In this document: one piece after another, positions 30,901-43,900 of the stretch
Layout: the number at the start of each line of letters is the position of its first letter
Position numbering within the stretch: the first letter of the stretch is position 1
Program-made: the position numbers and the translations under genes
Notes under the pieces: generated by a model
Databases searched by the model: none
Told to the model about the DNA's origin: nothing
Seen by the model: the letters and a program-made list of their open reading frames with translations, nothing else
Assembly: GCA_032716605.1 (NCBI GenBank)
Contig: CM064551.1
Coordinates: 46,428,898-46,492,897, forward strand
DNA from: Paralithodes platypus
Lineage: Eukaryota > Arthropoda > Malacostraca > Decapoda > Lithodidae
Reading direction: 5' to 3'
DNA: 64,000 nt

Positions 30901-31978
30901 CCTAAAAACTAGGCTAGTTACGATTAAATTGACAAAATAATATTCTCTCTAAAAATATTTTCAGAGATTGTACACTAAAGTGAATTGGTCTTGTATGGTG
31001 GAGACACGAAACTGGATTTAGAGCCTCTATAACTAGGCTATCTACATGAGATGTAGACATATAACTGAGCTAAAATCACCCTAAAAACTAGGCTAGTTAC
31101 GATTAAATTGACAAAATAATATTCTCTCTAAAAATATTTTCAGAGATTGTACACTAAAGTGAATTGGTCTTGTATGGTGGAGACACGAAACTGGATTTAG
31201 AGCCTCTATAACTAGGCTATCTACATGAGATGTAGACATATAGAGCTAAAATCACCCTAAAAACTAGGCTAGTTACGATTAAATTGACAAAATAATATTC
31301 TCTCTAAAAATATTTTCAGAGATTGTACACTAAAGTGAATTGGTCTTGTATGGTGGAGACACGAAACTGGATTTAGAGCCTCTATAACTAGGCTATCTAC
31401 ATGAGATGTAGACATATAACTGAGCTAAAATCACCCTAAAAACTAGGCTAGTTACGATTAAATTGACAAAATAATATTCTCTCTAAAAATATTTTCAGAG
31501 ATTGTACACTAAAGTGAATTGGTCTTGTATGGTGGAGACACGAAACTGGATTTAGAGCCTCTATAACTAGGCTATCTACATGAGATGTAGACATATAATA
31601 GAGCTAAAATCACCCTAAAAACTAGGCTAGTTACGATTAAATTGACAAAATAATATTCTCTCTAAAAATATTTTCAGAGATTGTACACTAAAGTGAATTG
31701 GTCTTGTATGGTGGAGACACGAAACTGGATTTAGAGCCTCTATAACTAGGCTATCTACACGAGATGTAGACATATAACTGAGCTAAAATCACCCTAAAAA
31801 CTAGGCTAGTTACGATTAAATTGACAAAATAATATTCTCTCTAAAAATATTTTCAGAGATTGTACACTAAAGTGAATTGGTCTTGTATGGTGGAGACACG
31901 AAACTGGATTTAGAGCCTCTATAACTAGGCTATCTACATGAGATGTAGACATATAACTAGGCTAAAATCACCCTAAAA
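24986..31978 (+). repeat. 179-bp satellite array, forward block, about 39 copies
   Basis: Monomers of 178-179 bp start CTAAAATCACCCTAAAAACT and are nearly identical. They contain AACTAGGCTA twice per unit. Several short dyads are visible: CTACATGAGATGTAG, CACTAAAGTG and an imperfect CTCTCTAAAAATATTTTCAGAG. Variation is concentrated at one place, the CTGAG before CTAAAATC, which is TAGAG, CAGAG or TAAAG in about ten of the copies, for example near 25871, 26946, 27125, 27304, 27661, 28198 and 29630. It has no coding capacity. The left limit is the gap. Confidence 0.97.
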
Positions 31979-34900
31979 CCATACAAGACCAATTCACTTT
32001 AGTGTACAATCTCTGAAAATATTTTTAGAGAGAATATTATTTTGTCAATTTAATCGTAACTAGCCTAGTTTTTAGGGTGATTTTAGCTCAGTTATATGTC
32101 TACATCTCATGTAGATAGCCTAGTTATAGAGGCTCTAAATCCAGTTTCGTGTCTCCACCATACAAGACCAATTCACTTTAGTGTACAATCTCTGAAAATA
32201 TTTTTAGAGAGAATATTATTTTGTCAATTTAATCGTAACTAGCCTAGTTTTTAGGGTGATTTTAGCTCAGTTATATGTCTACATCTCATGTAGATAGCCT
32301 AGTTATAGAGGCTCTAAATCCAGTTTCGTGTCTCCACCATACAAGACCAATTCACTTTAGTGTACAATCTCTGAAAATATTTTTAGAGAGAATATTATTT
32401 TGTCAATTTAATCGTAACTAGCCTAGTTTTTAGGGTGATTTTAGCTCAGTTATATGTCTACATCTCATGTAGATAGCCTAGTTATAGAGGCTCTAAATCC
32501 AGTTTCGTGTCTCCACCATACAAGACCAATTCACTTTAGTGTACAATCTCTGAAAATATTTTTAGAGAGAATATTATTTTGTCAATTTAATCGTAACTAG
32601 CCTAGTTTTTAGGGTGATTTTAGCTCAGTTATATGTCTACATCTCATGTAGATAGCCTAGTTATAGAGGCTCTAAATCCAGTTTCGTGTCTCCACCATAC
32701 AAGACCAATTCACTTTAGTGTACAATCTCTGAAAATATTTTTAGAGAGAATATTATTTTGTCAATTTAATCGTAACTAGCCTAGTTTTTAGGGTGATTTT
32801 AGCTCAGTTATATGTCTACATCTCATGTAGATAGCCTAGTTATAGAGGCTCTAAATCCAGTTTCGTGTCTCCACCATACAAGACCAATTCACTTTAGTGT
32901 ACAATCTCTGAAAATATTTTTAGAGAGAATATTATTTTGTCAATTTAATCGTAACTAGCCTAGTTTTTAGGGTGATTTTAGCTCAGTTATATGTCTACAT
33001 CTCATGTAGATAGCCTAGTTATAGAGGCTCTAAATCCAGTTTCGTGTCTCCACCATACAAGACCAATTCACTTTAGTGTACAATCTCTGAAAATATTTTT
33101 AGAGAGAATATTATTTTGTCAATTTAATCGTAACTAGCCTAGTTTTTAGGGTGATTTTAGCTCAGTTATATGTCTACATCTCATGTAGATAGCCTAGTTA
33201 TAGAGGCTCTAAATCCAGTTTCGTGTCTCCACCATACAAGACCAATTCACTTTAGTGTACAATCTCTGAAAATATTTTTAGAGAGAATATTATTTTGTCA
33301 ATTTAATCGTAACTAGCCTAGTTTTTAGGGTGATTTTAGCTCAGTTATATGTCTACATCTCATGTAGATAGCCTAGTTATAGAGGCTCTAAATCCAGTTT
33401 CGTGTCTCCACCATACAAGACCAATTCACTTTAGTGTACAATCTCTGAAAATATTTTTAGAGAGAATATTATTTTGTCAATTTAATCGTAACTAGCCTAG
33501 TTTTTAGGGTGATTTTAGCTCAGTTATATGTCTACATCTCATGTAGATAGCCTAGTTATAGAGGCTCTAAATCCAGTTTCGTGTCTCCACCATACAAGAC
33601 CAATTCACTTTAGTGTACAATCTCTGAAAATATTTTTAGAGAGAATATTATTTTGTCAATTTAATCGTAACTAGCCTAGTTTTTAGGGTGATTTTAGCTC
33701 AGTTATATGTCTACATCTCATGTAGATAGCCTAGTTATAGAGGCTCTAAATCCAGTTTCGTGTCTCCACCATACAAGACCAATTCACTTTAGTGTACAAT
33801 CTCTGAAAATATTTTTAGAGAGAATATTATTTTGTCAATTTAATCGTAACTAGCCTAGTTTTTAGGGTGATTTTAGCTCAGTTATATGTCTACATCTCAT
33901 GTAGATAGCCTAGTTATAGAGGCTCTAAATCCAGTTTCGTGTCTCCACCATACAAGACCAATTCACTTTAGTGTACAATCTCTGAAAATATTTTTAGAGA
34001 GAATATTATTTTGTCAATTTAATCGTAACTAGCCTAGTTTTTAGGGTGATTTTAGCTCAGTTATATGTCTACATCTCATGTAGATAGCCTAGTTATAGAG
34101 GCTCTAAATCCAGTTTCGTGTCTCCACCATACAAGACCAATTCACTTTAGTGTACAATCTCTGAAAATATTTTTAGAGAGAATATTATTTTGTCAATTTA
34201 ATCGTAACTAGCCTAGTTTTTAGGGTGATTTTAGCTCAGTTATATGTCTACATCTCATGTAGATAGCCTAGTTATAGAGGCTCTAAATCCAGTTTCGTGT
34301 CTCCACCATACAAGACCAATTCACTTTAGTGTACAATCTCTGAAAATATTTTTAGAGAGAATATTATTTTGTCAATTTAATCGTAACTAGCCTAGTTTTT
34401 AGGGTGATTTTAGCTCAGTTATATGTCTACATCTCATGTAGATAGCCTAGTTATAGAGGCTCTAAATCCAGTTTCGTGTCTCCACCATACAAGACCAATT
34501 CACTTTAGTGTACAATCTCTGAAAATATTTTTAGAGAGAATATTATTTTGTCAATTTAATCGTAACTAGCCTAGTTTTTAGGGTGATTTTAGCTCAGTTA
34601 TATGTCTACATCTCATGTAGATAGCCTAGTTATAGAGGCTCTAAATCCAGTTTCGTGTCTCCACCATACAAGACCAATTCACTTTAGTGTACAATCTCTG
34701 AAAATATTTTTAGAGAGAATATTATTTTGTCAATTTAATCGTAACTAGCCTAGTTTTTAGGGTGATTTTAGCTCAGTTATATGTCTACATCTCATGTAGA
34801 TAGCCTAGTTATAGAGGCTCTAAATCCAGTTTCGTGTCTCCACCATACAAGACCAATTCACTTTAGTGTACAATCTCTGAAAATATTTTTAGAGAGAATA

Positions 34901-37900
34901 TTATTTTGTCAATTTAATCGTAACTAGCCTAGTTTTTAGGGTGATTTTAGCTCAGTTATATGTCTACATCTCATGTAGATAGCCTAGTTATAGAGGCTCT
35001 AAATCCAGTTTCGTGTCTCCACCATACAAGACCAATTCACTTTAGTGTACAATCTCTGAAAATATTTTTAGAGAGAATATTATTTTGTCAATTTAATCGT
35101 AACTAGCCTAGTTTTTAGGGTGATTTTAGCTCAGTTATATGTCTACATCTCATGTAGATAGCCTAGTTATAGAGGCTCTAAATCCAGTTTCGTGTCTCCA
35201 CCATACAAGACCAATTCACTTTAGTGTACAATCTCTGAAAATATTTTTAGAGAGAATATTATTTTGTCAATTTAATCGTAACTAGCCTAGTTTTTAGGGT
35301 GATTTTAGCTCAGTTATATGTCTACATCTCATGTAGATAGCCTAGTTATAGAGGCTCTAAATCCAGTTTCGTGTCTCCACCATACAAGACCAATTCACTT
35401 TAGTGTACAATCTCTGAAAATATTTTTAGAGAGAATATTATTTTGTCAATTTAATCGTAACTAGCCTAGTTTTTAGGGTGATTTTAGCTCAGTTATATGT
35501 CTACATCTCATGTAGATAGCCTAGTTATAGAGGCTCTAAATCCAGTTTCGTGTCTCCACCATACAAGACCAATTCACTTTAGTGTACAATCTCTGAAAAT
35601 ATTTTTAGAGAGAATATTATTTTGTCAATTTAATCGTAACTAGCCTAGTTTTTAGGGTGATTTTAGCTCAGTTATATGTCTACATCTCATGTAGATAGCC
35701 TAGTTATAGAGGCTCTAAATCCAGTTTCGTGTCTCCACCATACAAGACCAATTCACTTTAGTGTACAATCTCTGAAAATATTTTTAGAGAGAATATTATT
35801 TTGTCAATTTAATCGTAACTAGCCTAGTTTTTAGGGTGATTTTAGCTCAGTTATATGTCTACATCTCATGTAGATAGCCTAGTTATAGAGGCTCTAAATC
35901 CAGTTTCGTGTCTCCACCATACAAGACCAATTCACTTTAGTGTACAATCTCTGAAAATATTTTTAGAGAGAATATTATTTTGTCAATTTAATCGTAACTA
36001 GCCTAGTTTTTAGGGTGATTTTAGCTCAGTTATATGTCTACATCTCATGTAGATAGCCTAGTTATAGAGGCTCTAAATCCAGTTTCGTGTCTCCACCATA
36101 CAAGACCAATTCACTTTAGTGTACAATCTCTGAAAATATTTTTAGAGAGAATATTATTTTGTCAATTTAATCGTAACTAGCCTAGTTTTTAGGGTGATTT
36201 TAGCTCAGTTATATGTCTACATCTCATGTAGATAGCCTAGTTATAGAGGCTCTAAATCCAGTTTCGTGTCTCCACCATACAAGACCAATTCACTTTAGTG
36301 TACAATCTCTGAAAATATTTTTAGAGAGAATATTATTTTGTCAATTTAATCGTAACTAGCCTAGTTTTTAGGGTGATTTTAGCTCTGTTATATGTCTACA
36401 TCTCATGTAGATAGCCTAGTTATAGAGGCTCTAAATCCAGTTTCGTGTCTCCACCATACAAGACCAATTCACTTTAGTGTACAATCTCTGAAAATATTTT
36501 TAGAGAGAATATTATTTTGTCAATTTAATCGTAACTAGCCTAGTTTTTAGGGTGATTTTAGCTCAGTTATATGTCTACATCTCATGTAGATAGCCTAGTT
36601 ATAGAGGCTCTAAATCCAGTTTCGTGTCTCCACCATACAAGACCAATTCACTTTAGTGTACAATCTCTGAAAATATTTTTAGAGAGAATATTATTTTGTC
36701 AATTTAATCGTAACTAGCCTAGTTTTTAGGGTGATTTTAGCTCAGTTATATGTCTACATCTCATGTAGATAGCCTAGTTATAGAGGCTCTAAATCCAGTT
36801 TCGTGTCTCCACCATACAAGACCAATTCACTTTAGTGTACAATCTCTGAAAATATTTTTAGAGAGAATATTATTTTGTCAATTTAATCGTAACTAGCCTA
36901 GTTTTTAGGGTGATTTTAGCTCAGTTATATGTCTACATCTCATGTAGATAGCCTAGTTATAGAGGCTCTAAATCCAGTTTCGTGTCTCCACCATACAAGA
37001 CCAATTCACTTTAGTGTACAATCTCTGAAAATATTTTTAGAGAGAATATTATTTTGTCAATTTAATCGTAACTAGCCTAGTTTTTAGGGTGATTTTAGCT
37101 CAGTTATATGTCTACATCTCATGTAGATAGCCTAGTTATAGAGGCTCTAAATCCAGTTTCGTGTCTCCACCATACAAGACCAATTCACTTTAGTGTACAA
37201 TCTCTGAAAATATTTTTAGAGAGAATATTATTTTGTCAATTTAATCGTAACTAGCCTAGTTTTTAGGGTGATTTTAGCTCAGTTATATGTCTACATCTCA
37301 TGTAGATAGCCTAGTTATAGAGGCTCTAAATCCAGTTTCGTGTCTCCACCATACAAGACCAATTCACTTTAGTGTACAATCTCTGAAAATATTTTTAGAG
37401 AGAATATTATTTTGTCAATTTAATCGTAACTAGCCTAGTTTTTAGGGTGATTTTAGCTCAGTTATATGTCTACATCTCATGTAGATAGCCTAGTTATAGA
37501 GGCTCTAAATCCAGTTTCGTGTCTCCACCATACAAGACCAATTCACTTTAGTGTACAATCTCTGAAAATATTTTTAGAGAGAATATTATTTTGTCAATTT
37601 AATCGTAACTAGCCTAGTTTTTAGGGTGATTTTAGCTCTGTTATATGTCTACATCTCATGTAGATAGCCTAGTTATAGAGGCTCTAAATCCAGTTTCGTG
37701 TCTCCACCATACAAGACCAATTCACTTTAGTGTACAATCTCTGAAAATATTTTTAGAGAGAATATTATTTTGTCAATTTAATCGTAACTAGCCTAGTTTT
37801 TAGGGTGATTTTAGCTCAGTTATATGTCTACATCTCATGTAGATAGCCTAGTTATAGAGGCTCTAAATCCAGTTTCGTGTCTCCACCATACAAGACCAAT

Positions 37901-40900
37901 TCACTTTAGTGTACAATCTCTGAAAATATTTTTAGAGAATATTATTTTGTCAATTTAATCGTAACTAGCCTAGTTTTTAGGGTGATTTTAGCTCAGTTAT
38001 ATGTCTACATCTCATGTAGATAGCCTAGTTATAGAGGCTCTAAATCCAGTTTCGTGTCTCCACCATACAAGACCAATTCACTTTAGTGTACAATCTCTGA
38101 AAATATTTTTAGAGAGAATATTATTTTGTCAATTTAATCGTAACTAGCCTAGTTTTTAGGGTGATTTTAGCTCAGTTATATGTCTACATCTCATGTAGAT
38201 AGCCTAGTTATAGAGGCTCTAAATCCAGTTTCGTGTCTCCACCATACAAGACCAATTCACTTTAGTGTACAATCTCTGAAAATATTTTTAGAGAGAATAT
38301 TATTTTGTCAATTTAATCGTAACTAGCCTAGTTTTTAGGGTGATTTTAGCTCAGTTATATGTCTACATCTCATGTAGATAGCCTAGTTATAGAGGCTCTA
38401 AATCCAGTTTCGTGTCTCCACCATACAAGACCAATTCACTTTAGTGTACAATCTCTGAAAATATTTTTAGAGAGAATATTATTTTGTCAATTTAATCGTA
38501 ACTAGCCTAGTTTTTAGGGTGATTTTAGCTCAGTTATATGTCTACATCTCATGTAGATAGCCTAGTTATAGAGGCTCTAAATCCAGTTTCGTGTCTCCAC
38601 CATACAAGACCAATTCACTTTAGTGTACAATCTCTGAAAATATTTTTAGAGAGAATATTATTTTGTCAATTTAATCGTAACTAGCCTAGTTTTTAGGGTG
38701 ATTTTAGCTCAGTTATATGTCTACATCTCATGTAGATAGCCTAGTTATAGAGGCTCTAAATCCAGTTTCGTGTCTCCACCATACAAGACCAATTCACTTT
38801 AGTGTACAATCTCTGAAAATATTTTTAGAGAGAATATTATTTTGTCAATTTAATCGTAACTAGCCTAGTTTTTAGGGTGATTTTAGCTCAGTTATATGTC
38901 TACATCTCATGTAGATAGCCTAGTTATAGAGGCTCTAAATCCAGTTTCGTGTCTCCACCATACAAGACCAATTCACTTTAGTGTACAATCTCTGAAAATA
39001 TTTTTAGAGAGAATATTATTTTGTCAATTTAATCGTAACTAGCCTAGTTTTTAGGGTGATTTTAGCTCAGTTATATGTCTACATCTCATGTAGATAGCCT
39101 AGTTATAGAGGCTCTAAATCCAGTTTCGTGTCTCCACCATACAAGACCAATTCACTTTAGTGTACAATCTCTGAAAATATTTTTAGAGAGAATATTATTT
39201 TGTCAATTTAATCGTAACTAGCCTAGTTTTTAGGGTGATTTTAGCTCAGTTATATGTCTACATCTCATGTAGATAGCCTAGTTATAGAGGCTCTAAATCC
39301 AGTTTCGTGTCTCCACCATACAAGACCAATTCACTTTAGTGTACAATCTCTGAAAATATTTTTAGAGAATATTATTTTGTCAATTTAATCGTAACTAGCC
39401 TAGTTTTTAGGGTGATTTTAGCTCAGTTATATGTCTACATCTCATGTAGATAGCCTAGTTATAGAGGCTCTAAATCCAGTTTCGTGTCTCCACCATACAA
39501 GACCAATTCACTTTAGTGTACAATCTCTGAAAATATTTTTAGAGAGAATATTATTTTGTCAATTTAATCGTAACTAGCCTAGTTTTTAGGGTGATTTTAG
39601 CTCAGTTATATGTCTACATCTCATGTAGATAGCCTAGTTATAGAGGCTCTAAATCCAGTTTCGTGTCTCCACCATACAAGACCAATTCACTTTAGTGTAC
39701 AATCTCTGAAAATATTTTTAGAGAGAATATTATTTTGTCAATTTAATCGTAACTAGCCTAGTTTTTAGGGTGATTTTAGCTCAGTTATATGTCTACATCT
39801 CATGTAGATAGCCTAGTTATAGAGGCTCTAAATCCAGTTTCGTGTCTCCACCATACAAGACCAATTCACTTTAGTGTACAATCTCTGAAAATATTTTTAG
39901 AGAGAATATTATTTTGTCAATTTAATCGTAACTAGCCTAGTTTTTAGGGTGATTTTAGCTCAGTTATATGTCTACATCTCATGTAGATAGCCTAGTTATA
40001 GAGGCTCTAAATCCAGTTTCGTGTCTCCACCATACAAGACCAATTCACTTTAGTGTACAATCTCTGAAAATATTTTTAGAGAGAATATTATTTTGTCAAT
40101 TTAATCGTAACTAGCCTAGTTTTTAGGGTGATTTTAGCTCAGTTATATGTCTACATCTCATGTAGATAGCCTAGTTATAGAGGCTCTAAATCCAGTTTCG
40201 TGTCTCCACCATACAAGACCAATTCACTTTAGTGTACAATCTCTGAAAATATTTTTAGAGAGAATATTATTTTGTCAATTTAATCGTAACTAGCCTAGTT
40301 TTTAGGGTGATTTTAGCTCAGTTATATGTCTACATCTCATGTAGATAGCCTAGTTATAGAGGCTCTAAATCCAGTTTCGTGTCTCCACCATACAAGACCA
40401 ATTCACTTTAGTGTACAATCTCTGAAAATATTTTTAGAGAGAATATTATTTTGTCAATTTAATCGTAACTAGCCTAGTTTTTAGGGTGATTTTAGCTCAG
40501 TTATATGTCTACATCTCATGTAGATAGCCTAGTTATAGAGGCTCTAAATCCAGTTTCGTGTCTCCACCATACAAGACCAATTCACTTTAGTGTACAATCT
40601 CTGAAAATATTTTTAGAGAGAATATTATTTTGTCAATTTAATCGTAACTAGCCTAGTTTTTAGGGTGATTTTAGCTCAGTTATATGTCTACATCTCATGT
40701 AGATAGCCTAGTTATAGAGGCTCTAAATCCAGTTTCGTGTCTCCACCATACAAGACCAATTCACTTTAGTGTACAATCTCTGAAAATATTTTTAGAGAGA
40801 ATATTATTTTGTCAATTTAATCGTAACTAGCCTAGTTTTTAGGGTGATTTTAGCTCAGTTATATGTCTACATCTCATGTAGATAGCCTAGTTATAGAGGC

Positions 40901-43900
40901 TCTAAATCCAGTTTCGTGTCTCCACCATACAAGACCAATTCACTTTAGTGTACAATCTCTGAAAATATTTTTAGAGAGAATATTATTTTGTCAATTTAAT
41001 CGTAACTAGCCTAGTTTTTAGGGTGATTTTAGCTCAGTTATATGTCTACATCTCATGTAGATAGCCTAGTTATAGAGGCTCTAAATCCAGTTTCGTGTCT
41101 CCACCATACAAGACCAATTCACTTTAGTGTACAATCTCTGAAAATATTTTTAGAGAGAATATTATTTTGTCAATTTAATCGTAACTAGCCTAGTTTTTAG
41201 GGTGATTTTAGCTCAGTTATATGTCTACATCTCATGTAGATAGCCTAGTTATAGAGGCTCTAAATCCAGTTTCGTGTCTCCACCATACAAGACCAATTCA
41301 CTTTAGTGTACAATCTCTGAAAATATTTTTAGAGAGAATATTATTTTGTCAATTTAATCGTAACTAGCCTAGTTTTTAGGGTGATTTTAGCTCAGTTATA
41401 TGTCTACATCTCATGTAGATAGCCTAGTTATAGAGGCTCTAAATCCAGTTTCGTGTCTCCACCATACAAGACCAATTCACTTTAGTGTACAATCTCTGAA
41501 AATATTTTTAGAGAGAATATTATTTTGTCAATTTAATCGTAACTAGCCTAGTTTTTAGGGTGATTTTAGCTCAGTTATATGTCTACATCTCATGTAGATA
41601 GCCTAGTTATAGAGGCTCTAAATCCAGTTTCGTGTCTCCACCATACAAGACCAATTCACTTTAGTGTACAATCTCTGAAAATATTTTTAGAGAGAATATT
41701 ATTTTGTCAATTTAATCGTAACTAGCCTAGTTTTTAGGGTGATTTTAGCTCAGTTATATGTCTACATCTCATGTAGATAGCCTAGTTATAGAGGCTCTAA
41801 ATCCAGTTTCGTGTCTCCACCATACAAGACCAATTCACTTTAGTGTACAATCTCTGAAAATATTTTTAGAGAGAATATTATTTTGTCAATTTAATCGTAA
41901 CTAGCCTAGTTTTTAGGGTGATTTTAGCTCAGTTATATGTCTACATCTCATGTAGATAGCCTAGTTATAGAGGCTCTAAATCCAGTTTCGTGTCTCCACC
42001 ATACAAGACCAATTCACTTTAGTGTACAATCTCTGAAAATATTTTTAGAGAGAATATTATTTTGTCAATTTAATCGTAACTAGCCTAGTTTTTAGGGTGA
42101 TTTTAGCTCAGTTATATGTCTACATCTCATGTAGATAGCCTAGTTATAGAGGCTCTAAATCCAGTTTCGTGTCTCCACCATACAAGACCAATTCACTTTA
42201 GTGTACAATCTCTGAAAATATTTTTAGAGAGAATATTATTTTGTCAATTTAATCGTAACTAGCCTAGTTTTTAGGGTGATTTTAGCTCAGTTATATGTCT
42301 ACATCTCATGTAGATAGCCTAGTTATAGAGGCTCTAAATCCAGTTTCGTGTCTCCACCATACAAGACCAATTCACTTTAGTGTACAATCTCTGAAAATAT
42401 TTTTAGAGAGAATATTATTTTGTCAATTTAATCGTAACTAGCCTAGTTTTTAGGGTGATTTTAGCTCAGTTATATGTCTACATCTCATGTAGATAGCCTA
42501 GTTATAGAGGCTCTAAATCCAGTTTCGTGTCTCCACCATACAAGACCAATTCACTTTAGTGTACAATCTCTGAAAATATTTTTAGAGAGAATATTATTTT
42601 GTCAATTTAATCGTAACTAGCCTAGTTTTTAGGGTGATTTTAGCTCAGTTATATGTCTACATCTCATGTAGATAGCCTAGTTATAGAGGCTCTAAATCCA
42701 GTTTCGTGTCTCCACCATACAAGACCAATTCACTTTAGTGTACAATCTCTGAAAATATTTTTAGAGAGAATATTATTTTGTCAATTTAATCGTAACTAGC
42801 CTAGTTTTTAGGGTGATTTTAGCTCAGTTATATGTCTACATCTCATGTAGATAGCCTAGTTATAGAGGCTCTAAATCCAGTTTCGTGTCTCCACCATACA
42901 AGACCAATTCACTTTAGTGTACAATCTCTGAAAATATTTTTAGAGAATATTATTTTGTCAATTTAATCGTAACTAGCCTAGTTTTTAGGGTGATTTTAGC
43001 TCTATTATATGTCTACATCTCATGTAGATAGCCTAGTTATAGAGGCTCTAAATCCAGTTTCGTGTCTCCACCATACAAGACCAATTCACTTTAGTGTACA
43101 ATCTCTGAAAATATTTTTAGAGAGAATATTATTTTGTCAATTTAATCGTAACTAGCCTAGTTTTTAGGGTGATTTTAGCTCAGTTATATGTCTACATCTC
43201 ATGTAGATAGCCTAGTTATAGAGGCTCTAAATCCAGTTTCGTGTCTCCACCATACAAGACCAATTCACTTTAGTGTACAATCTCTGAAAATATTTTTAGA
43301 GAGAATATTATTTTGTCAATTTAATCGTAACTAGCCTAGTTTTTAGGGTGATTTTAGCTCAGTTATATGTCTACATCTCATGTAGATAGCCTAGTTATAG
43401 AGGCTCTAAATCCAGTTTCGTGTCTCCACCATACAAGACCAATTCACTTTAGTGTACAATCTCTGAAAATATTTTTAGAGAGAATATTATTTTGTCAATT
43501 TAATCGTAACTAGCCTAGTTTTTAGGGTGATTTTAGCTCAGTTATATGTCTACATCTCATGTAGATAGCCTAGTTATAGAGGCTCTAAATCCAGTTTCGT
43601 GTCTCCACCATACAAGACCAATTCACTTTAGTGTACAATCTCTGAAAATATTTTTAGAGAGAATATTATTTTGTCAATTTAATCGTAACTAGCCTAGTTT
43701 TTAGGGTGATTTTAGCTCAGTTATATGTCTACATCTCATGTAGATAGCCTAGTTATAGAGGCTCTAAATCCAGTTTCGTGTCTCCACCATACAAGACCAA
43801 TTCACTTTAGTGTACAATCTCTGAAAATATTTTTAGAGAGAATATTATTTTGTCAATTTAATCGTAACTAGCCTAGTTTTTAGGGTGATTTTAGCTCAGT

